DNA of 64,000 nt. Origin: Sabethes cyaneus. Lineage: Eukaryota > Arthropoda > Insecta > Diptera > Culicidae. The stretch covers positions 231,749,206 through 231,813,205 of the forward strand of contig NC_071354.1 of NCBI RefSeq assembly GCF_943734655.1, read 5' to 3'. The notes under the pieces were generated by a model. It saw only the letters and a program-made list of their open reading frames with translations. It made no database searches and was not told the origin of the DNA. Positions 58,358-64,000 of the stretch are shown one piece after another (the stretch's first letter is position 1; each line of letters opens with the position of its first letter). The translations under genes and the position numbers were made by a program.

Positions 58358-59397
58358 CTGTTGGTTTTCCCGGCGGCAGTCCGGAGAGAAGGAAAATGTT
58401 GTATTTACAAAAGAGCTTAAACGGCGAAGCGCACGGAAGTGTTTGTTAGCAAACGGCACGGCCAGGCGGTAGCGATTTCTTTTGTTTATGATGTAGCTGT
58501 TAAGTTAAGCTCGAAGCGCGCAAATGATGGTAAGCAATATGGCATATGTGTTATCAGACTGAATTATGAAAAGCAAACACACAAACGCACAAACGAACAC
58601 ACACACAAGACAAGTGGGTTATGATTGTTTAACGTGAGAATGTACTGTTTGACGATGTTCTGCGACTAATGATTCAGCAATTCAATTCATAGTTCTGAAC
58701 AACAATGAACAATGTTAGCGTTAGAAACTCAATGATACGACTCACATGATTTTACTCCAAACAAAAACAAAAAAAAACTTATGCATTTACGTTGCTTTTA
58801 ATGAAAATCAACTTTGCAGACAGAGTGTTTGCCCGCACATAATCATAAACCTACCGGAGCGACAGCGAGTGCATCAACTTTTTTTTTTTGGACGGAACCA
58901 TAAATGGAGTATAATAACTGACTGCCGACTGCGGAGAGGAACGAACTAAAAGGTTGAAGATAGAAATGAACTTTCCAGAAGCAAGAGGGAACGGAAAGCC
59001 GGAAAATTTTGTTTTTCTTTCAGTAATTTTATACTGGTATTCCCAATTCGACATTTCGACACTTTTTTGGAGGAATTTCTCTAAGCAAATTTTGGTCTCC
59101 TTGTTTTTAAATTAATATCGACATTCAATATGATTAGAAGTGATAGAAATCAAACAAAAGTACAGTGGAAGGCATAAAATATTATTTAGAAAAAAATATA
59201 CAGTTTTTAACAGCAGCCGGTTGAATCCTGAATACCAGGAAAATTCAACGACAAAGTTGTGTCAAAAATTTTAGAATAAGATAAAACGTGTAATTCAAAA
59301 TAGTTACACTTCTATTGGAATGAAGAAAGTTGTGGTCATAAATAGAACTTAGATCATTATTGGACTTCAACTATTGGATTGATTACAATATTTTAGT
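58358..59397. other. Intron upstream of exon 1, no feature seen
   Basis: A candidate micro-exon ATGCACTCGCTGTCGCTCCG followed by GTAGGT (about 58855-58874, minus) was considered, but its phase (2) does not fit exon 1. The region otherwise holds short AT-rich frames. The 5' exons of the EGF gene are therefore probably beyond 64000. Confidence 0.5.
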
Positions 59398-59401
59398 TTA
59401 A

Positions 59402-59924
59402 CCCTCTAACGGGCAACAACGTAAAAACGATGCGATCAAGCTTATGACTATTTTATGATGAAAGTACACACTAAAAAACCTTAAGTTCTGATTTTCATAC
59501 AAAAATAATTATCTGGAGGAGCGCCAGGTAAGAAAAAGTCCATTTTCTCTTTTTCTTTTTTCATGTCTAACGCTCTGCCCAGATATTTTTTCAATTCAGA
59601 TATATTACAAAATTAAAATAATGCATGAAATTTACCCATAGAATACATTTTTGGGTCAATCATTTTGTTCTAGATGTCCTTTTCCTTCAAAAGTAAAAAA
59701 GGGAATATTCGCGCATTAATTATTTTCGAAATTTTTCGGAATTTTTGTTTTTGAAATATAATAACTTTTGAATGCATGGTCAGAATGTTATGATATTAGT
59801 ATCAAAATGTCAAGAAATCTGTTCAGACACATTTTGTATATTGCCAATTAAAAACAAATTTCGTATGCGGCTCTGGAACTCCAAAAGCGAAGGCCGTCTA
59901 CAGACGGTCTTACCCGTTAGAGGG
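59402..59924. mobile_element. piggyBac-like MITE, 523 bp, TTAA-flanked
   Basis: CCCTCTAACGGG at the left and CCCGTTAGAGGG at the right are perfect inverse ends, each flanked by TTAA (59398-59401, 59925-59928). TTAA followed by CCC is the canonical piggyBac terminus. The interior is AT-rich and non-coding, so it depends on a transposase elsewhere. Confidence 0.88.
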
Positions 59925-59989
59925 TTAAAGTAGATTTTAAACTGATATTGTAACTTAAAGTGGATCTGAGTATTAAGTTATATCAGGGT

Positions 59990-60525
59990 TTAAATCTAGA
60001 TGCGAACTTTCAATTAAACTTGAAATTGTAACTCTTGGAATCCTGGATTCCCAAATTATTGAATATTTAGATTCATAAATCCTTGGATTTAAGTTCTTGG
60101 ATTCCCAGATTCTTGGATTCTAGGATTCTAGGATTCTTGGGTTCATTCACGTTCATATTCTTGGACTTTTAGATATATGGATTCTTAGACTCTTATATCC
60201 TTGAATTCTTGGATTCATGAATTCTTAAGCTTTGGGATTCTTGAATTCTGGCATTTTTGAATTCTGGGATTCTTGGATTATAGGATGCTTGGATAGTTAA
60301 ATTCTTGGATTTCTGGCTGCTTGGAATGTTAGATTCTTTGATTTCTGGATTCTTGGAATCGTGGATTCTTGGATTCTTCGATTCTTAGACCTTTAGATTT
60401 ATTGACTCTTAGACTCCTAAATTCCTGAATTCCTGAATAATAGGATGCTTGGGTACTTGGATACTTGGATTTATATACTTGGATTCATGAATTCCTGGCT
60501 GCAAGAATTCTTGGATTCTTAAAGA
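59990..60525 (+). repeat. Degenerate TTGGATTC/TTCTTGGA array, plus orientation
   Basis: The words TTCTTGGATTCTTGGATT, GGATTCTTAGACTC and TTGAATTCTTGGATTC recur with a period of roughly 8-12 bp. They are strongly TTC/GG-polarised on the plus strand. The array ends near GGATTCTTAAAGAATC, a palindrome that starts the inverted partner. Confidence 0.8.
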
Positions 60526-60720
60526 ATCAAAAAATGATCATCCAAAAATCAAATAAATCAAAAGTGTAAAATTTCAAAAATTTAGGAATCCAATAACTCA
60601 AGAATCCAAGAGTCCAAGAACCTATAATTCCAAAAATCTAAGAAACAAAGAAAACAAAAATCCAACAATCTAGGAATCAGCAGGTTCATAAGTCGAAAAG
60701 TCCAAGAATCCAAGAGTATA
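60526..60720 (-). repeat. CCAAGAATCC array, inverted continuation
   Basis: After about 60525 the same word family appears as its complement: CAAGAATCCAAGAGTCCAAG (60610-60630), AAGAATCCAAGAG (60704-60716), and ATTCCAAAAATC. The polarity switch is abrupt. Confidence 0.75.
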
Positions 60721-60889
60721 AGAAACCGAGTATCAGTATAACTATAACTATAACTATAATTATAAAAATAGAGCTTATCATAAGTATTATCTCTGCCATG
60801 GCTTGTAACCTAAATTTTATTGACAGACGAAGAAAAAGACAATAACAAAGGTATAGACAAAGAAAAAGATGAAGAAAAAAGAAGAAGAT

Positions 60890-61012
60890 ACAGACAAAAA
60901 CAAAGACAAAGACAAAGACAAAGACAAAGACAAAGACAAAGACAAAGACAAAGACAAAGACAAAGACAAAGACAAAGACAAAGACAAAGACAAAGACAAA
61001 GACAAAGACAAA
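60890..61012 (+). repeat. (GACAAA)n hexamer array
   Basis: About 20 nearly perfect copies of GACAAA. It changes to the GACCAA unit at about 61013 without loss of register. The long open frames over it (QRQRQR, DKDKDK, and LVLVLV or LSLSLS on the other strand) are artefacts of the six-base period. Confidence 0.97.
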
Positions 61013-61290
61013 GACCAAGACCAAGACCAAGACCAAGACCAAGACCAAGACCAAGACCAAGACCAAGACCAAGACCAAGACCAAGACCAAGACCAAGACC
61101 AAGACCAAGACCAAGACCAAGACCAAGACCAAGACCAAGACCAAGACCAAGACCAAGACCAAGACCAAGACCAAGACCAAGACCAAGACCAAGACCAAGA
61201 CCAAGACCAAGACCAAGACCAAGACCAAGACTAAGGCCAAGACTAAGACCAAGACTAAGGCCAAGACTAAGACCAAGACCAAGACCAAGA
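61013..61290 (+). repeat. (GACCAA)n hexamer array
   Basis: About 46 copies of GACCAA, with a few GGCCAA and GACTAA variants at the right end (61230-61275). It continues, after a MITE insertion, as CAAGACCAAGACCAAG at 61399-61414. Confidence 0.97.
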
Positions 61291-61293
61291 CCA

Positions 61294-61399
61294 CCCGAGT
61301 AACAATTTGGGTTTTATTGCACTTTTATGATGGCATTTAAGACCAAAATTGGTCTTACAAAAAAACTAAGAGTACAAAAAACTCACATTGTTGCTTGGG
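61294..61399. mobile_element. MITE, AACAATTTGGGTTTTATT family, copy 2, inside hexamer array
   Basis: CCCGAGTAACAATTTGGGTT at the left and CACATTGTTGCTTGGG at the right are imperfect inverse ends around ACCAAAATTGGT. It is the same family as 28952-29068. GACCAA copies lie on both sides, so it inserted into the array. A CA or CAAGACCAAG duplication cannot be separated from the array itself. Confidence 0.88.
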
Positions 61400-61414
61400 C
61401 AAGACCAAGACCAA

Positions 61415-63542
61415 GTCGAAAATTGAAAGTCGAAAGTCGAAAGTCGAAAGTCGAAAGTCGAAAGTCGAAAGTCGAAAATCGAAAGTCGAAGATCGAAAGT
61501 CGAATGTTGGAAAGTCGTAAGGTTAAAAGTCGAAAGGTCGGAAGTCGAAACTCGAAAGACGAAAGTCGAAAGTCGGAAGGTAAAAAAGTCGAACGGTTGA
61601 TAGGCCGAAAGTCGAAAGCCGACAGTCGAAAGTCGAAAGTCGGAAGGTCGAGAAGTCGAAAGGTCGAAAGATCAAAAAGTTGCAAAGTCGCAAGTTGGAA
61701 GGTCGGAAGGTTAAAAGCCGAAATTCGGAAGTCGCCAGTCGAAATTCGAAAATCAAAAGTCGAAAGTCGAAATTCGAAAGTCGAAAGCCTAAAGTCGAAA
61801 GTCGAAAGTCGAAAGTCGAAAGTCGAAAGTCGAAAGTCGAAAGTTGGAAGTCGAAAGACGTCAGTCGAAATTCGGATGGTCGAAAAGTCGAAAGGTCGAA
61901 AGATCAAAAGGTTGAAAGGTCGCAAGGTGCAAAGTCGAAAGTCGAAAAATCGGAAGTCGAAATTCGACAGTCGAAAGTCGAAAGTCGACAGTCTAAAGTC
62001 GATAGTCAAAAGTCAAAGATCGAAAGTCGAATAATGGAAAGTCGAAAGGTCAAAAGTCGAAAGTCGAAGGTCGGAAGTCGAAAATCGAAAGTCGAAAGTC
62101 GAAAGTCGAAAGTCGAAAGTCGATAGTCGGAAGGTTAAAAAACCGAATGGCTAATAGGCCGAAAGGTGGAAGGTCGCAAGGCCGAAAGTCGAAAGGTCGG
62201 AAGCCAGAAGTCTAAAGACGACAGTCGAAAGTCCAAAGTAGGAAGTTCGAAAAGTCGAAAGGTCGAAAGATCAAAAAGTTGGAAGGTCGCTAGTTGGAAG
62301 ATTGAAAGGTTAAAACTCGAAAGTCGAAAAGTCGAAAGTCGAAATTCGACAGTCGAAAGTCGAAATTTGAAATTCGAAAGTCGAAAGTCGACAGTCTAAA
62401 GTCGATAGTCAAAAGTCAAAGATCGAAAGTCGAATAATGGAAAGTCGAAAGGTCAAAAGTCGAAAGTCGAAGGTCGGAAGTCGAAAATCGAAAGTCGAAA
62501 GTCGAAAGTCGATAGTCGGAAGGTTAAAAAACCGAATGGCTAATAGGCCGAAAGGTGGAAGGTCGCAAGGCCGAAAGTCGAAAGGTCGGAAGTCGAAAAT
62601 CGAAAGTCGAAAGTCGGAAGATCGCAAGACCAAGACCAAGTCGAAGATCGAAAGGTTAAAACTCGAAAGTCGAAAGTCGAAAGTCGAAAGTCGAAAGTCG
62701 AAAGTCGAAAGTCGAAAGTCGAAAGTCGAAAGTCGAAAGTCGAAAGTCGAAAGTCGAAAGTCGAAAGTCGAAAGTCGAAAGTCGAAAGTCAAAAGTCAAA
62801 AGTCGAAAGTCGAAAGTCGGAAGTCGAAAGACGACAGCCGAAAGTCGGAAGGTCGAAAAGTCGAAAAGTCGAAAGATCAAAAGGTTGAAAGATCGCAAGG
62901 TGCAAAGTCGAAAGTCGAAAAATCGGAAGTCGAAATTCGACAGTCGAAAGTCGAAAGTCGACAGTCTAAAGTCGATAGTCAAAAGTCAAAGATCGAAAGT
63001 CGAATAATGGAAAGTCGAAAGGTCAAAAGTCGAAAGTCGAAGGTCGGAAGTCGAAAATCGAAAGTCGAAAGTCGAAAGTCGAAAGTCGAAAGTCGAAAGT
63101 CGATAGTCGGAAGGTTAAAAAACCGAATGGCTAATAGGCCGAAAGGTGGAAGGTCGCAAGGCCGAAAGTCGAAAGGTCGGAAGTCGAAAATCGAAAGTCG
63201 AAAGTCGGAAGATCGAAAAGTCGAAAAGTCGAAAAGTCGGAAGGTTAAAAATTCGAAAGGTTGATAGGCCGAAAGGTGGAAGGTCGCAAGGCCGAAAGTC
63301 GAAAGATCGGAAGCCAGAAGTCTAAAGACGACAGTCGAAAGTCCAAAGTAGGAAGTTCGAAAAGTCGAAAGGTCGAAAGATCAAAAAGTTGGAAGGTCGC
63401 TAGTTGGAAGATCGAAAGGTTAAAACTCGAAAGTCGAAAAGTCGAAAGTCGAAATTCGAAAGTCGACAGTCGAAATTCGAAAGTCAAAAATCGAAAGTCG
63501 ATAGTCAAAAGTCGAAGATCGAAAGCCGAAAAATCGAAAGTC
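61415..63542 (+). repeat. (GAAAGTC)n heptamer satellite with higher-order copies
   Basis: About 300 copies of a 7-bp unit around GAAAGTC, with GAAAGGTC, GAAATTC, GAAGGTC and TAAAGTC variants. A higher-order segment (GACAGTCTAAAGTCGATAGT ... GAATGGCTAATAGGCCG) begins near 61977, 62388 and 62947. Another (GGAAGCCAGAAGTCTAAAG ... GTTGGAAGGTCGC) lies near 62190 and 63310. The hexamer phrase CAAGACCAAGACCAAG reappears at about 62626-62641 followed by TCGAA, exactly as at 61400-61420, so the array junction itself has been duplicated. Frames up to 275 codons (VESRKSK repeats) are artefacts of the 7-bp period. Confidence 0.95.
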
Positions 63543-64000
63543 GAAAACAGAAAACAGAAAATAGAAAACAGAAAACAGAAAACAGAAAACAGAAAACAGA
63601 AAACAGAAAACAGAAAACAGAAAACAGAAAACAGAAAACAGAAAACAGAAAACAGAAAACAGAAAACAGAAAACAGAAAACAGAAAACAGAAAACAGAAA
63701 ACAGAAAACAGAAAACAGAAAACAGAAAACAGAAAACAGAAAACAGAAAACAGAAAACAGAAAACAGAAAACAGAAAACAGAAAACAGAAAACAGAAAAC
63801 AGAAAACAGAAAACAGAAAACAGAAAACAGAAAACAGAAAACAGAAAACAGAAAACAGAAAACAGAAAACAGAAAACAGAAAACAGAAAACAGAAAACAG
63901 AAAACAGAAAACAGAAAACAGAAAACAGAAATCAGAAAACAGAAAACAGAAAACAGAAAACAGAAAACAGAAAACAGAAAACAGAAAACAGAAAACAGAA
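63543..64000 (+). repeat. (GAAAACA)n heptamer satellite
   Basis: About 65 copies of GAAAACA with rare variants (GAAAATA at about 63556, GAAATCA at about 63929), running off the right edge. The unit keeps the 7-bp register of the GAAAGTC array before it. It is the reverse complement of the unit at 1-411. Confidence 0.97.

Noticed and set aside
57850..58472. 199-codon Ser-rich and other plus-strand frames opposite the acidic exon
   Set aside because: They are the antisense shadow of the D/E-rich and Thr-rich coding exon, which has splice sites and EGF cysteines on the minus strand.
58851..58880. Micro-exon MHSLSLR with GTAGGT donor as a possible first exon of the EGF gene
   Set aside because: It would end in phase 2, whereas exon 1 needs a phase-1 donor. 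The sequence is too short to judge otherwise.
60686..61302. 202-codon LVLVLV frame (minus) and QRQRQR, DKDKDK or DQDQDQ frames (plus)
   Set aside because: They follow directly from the (GACAAA)n and (GACCAA)n hexamers, and they are open on both strands.
61327..63264. Long open frames with ESRKSKV-type repeats (up to 275 codons) that look like a repetitive coiled protein
   Set aside because: A 7-bp satellite without stops is open in every frame and translates into a 7-residue repeat. Both strands and several frames are open at once, and there is no promoter or splice context.

Overview
The window looks like a culicine (Aedes-like) mosquito chromosome. The only clear host gene is split into a few exons by introns of 7.7 and 8.9 kb, and almost everything else is transposable-element debris and simple-sequence satellite. 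The organism call is inference from the repeat content: RTE- and Jockey-type LINE relics, tRNA-headed SINEs, TTAA- and 8-bp-TSD MITEs, and a dispersed repeat with PyGTCTGTC runs. No database search was possible.

Host gene (minus strand, 58357 down to 36856 or 36232). Five exons join in one reading frame through intact GT/AG sites, all in phase 1. They encode a secreted, fibrillin-like matrix protein. Exon 1 (57413-58357) holds one calcium-binding EGF domain split by about 274 acidic/Thr-rich residues. Exon 2 (45477-48491) holds 22 tandem EGF domains and a sushi domain in a single 3-kb exon. Exons 3 and 4 (44950-45420, 44645-44887) hold a second sushi domain and two HYR-like domains. The last recognised exon starts at 36983. 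The 5' end (signal peptide, first domains) lies beyond the window or was not recognised.

Left part (1-36 kb). There is no convincing host gene. It starts with a (TTTTCTG)n array, then a Jockey relic, an internally deleted RTE copy (2.8-4.2 kb), a head-to-head SINE pair (4.9-5.2 kb), a 2-exon THAP-domain fragment (6.2-6.45 kb), a composite repeat (6.5-9.0 kb), hAT-type MITEs with exact 8-bp target duplications (9.9 and 19.4 kb), a palindromic TTAA element inside a SINE-related repeat (17.96 kb), a retro-insert with a 23-bp target duplication (20.07 kb), mariner, Jockey and RTE relics (20.9-26.6 kb), a 2.2-kb polypyrimidine tract (29.2-31.5 kb), a tandem-unit repeat (31.5-33.7 kb) and a Transib-like foldback MITE (33.7-34.3 kb).

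Middle (36-58 kb). This is the host gene and its introns. The introns carry the best-preserved RTE copy (38.07-41.26 kb), which sits inside a degenerate AAGTCCAATTTC array, plus two copies of an unnamed 0.5-kb repeat, a perfect 57-bp inverted repeat at 50.6 kb, two SINE families, and a hAT transposase relic.

Right end (59-64 kb). A TTAA MITE is followed by an ATTCTTGG-type array that flips strand at about 60.52 kb, then hexamer arrays (GACAAA to GACCAA), then heptamer arrays (GAAAGTC to GAAAACA). The closing heptamer is the reverse complement of the one that opens the window.
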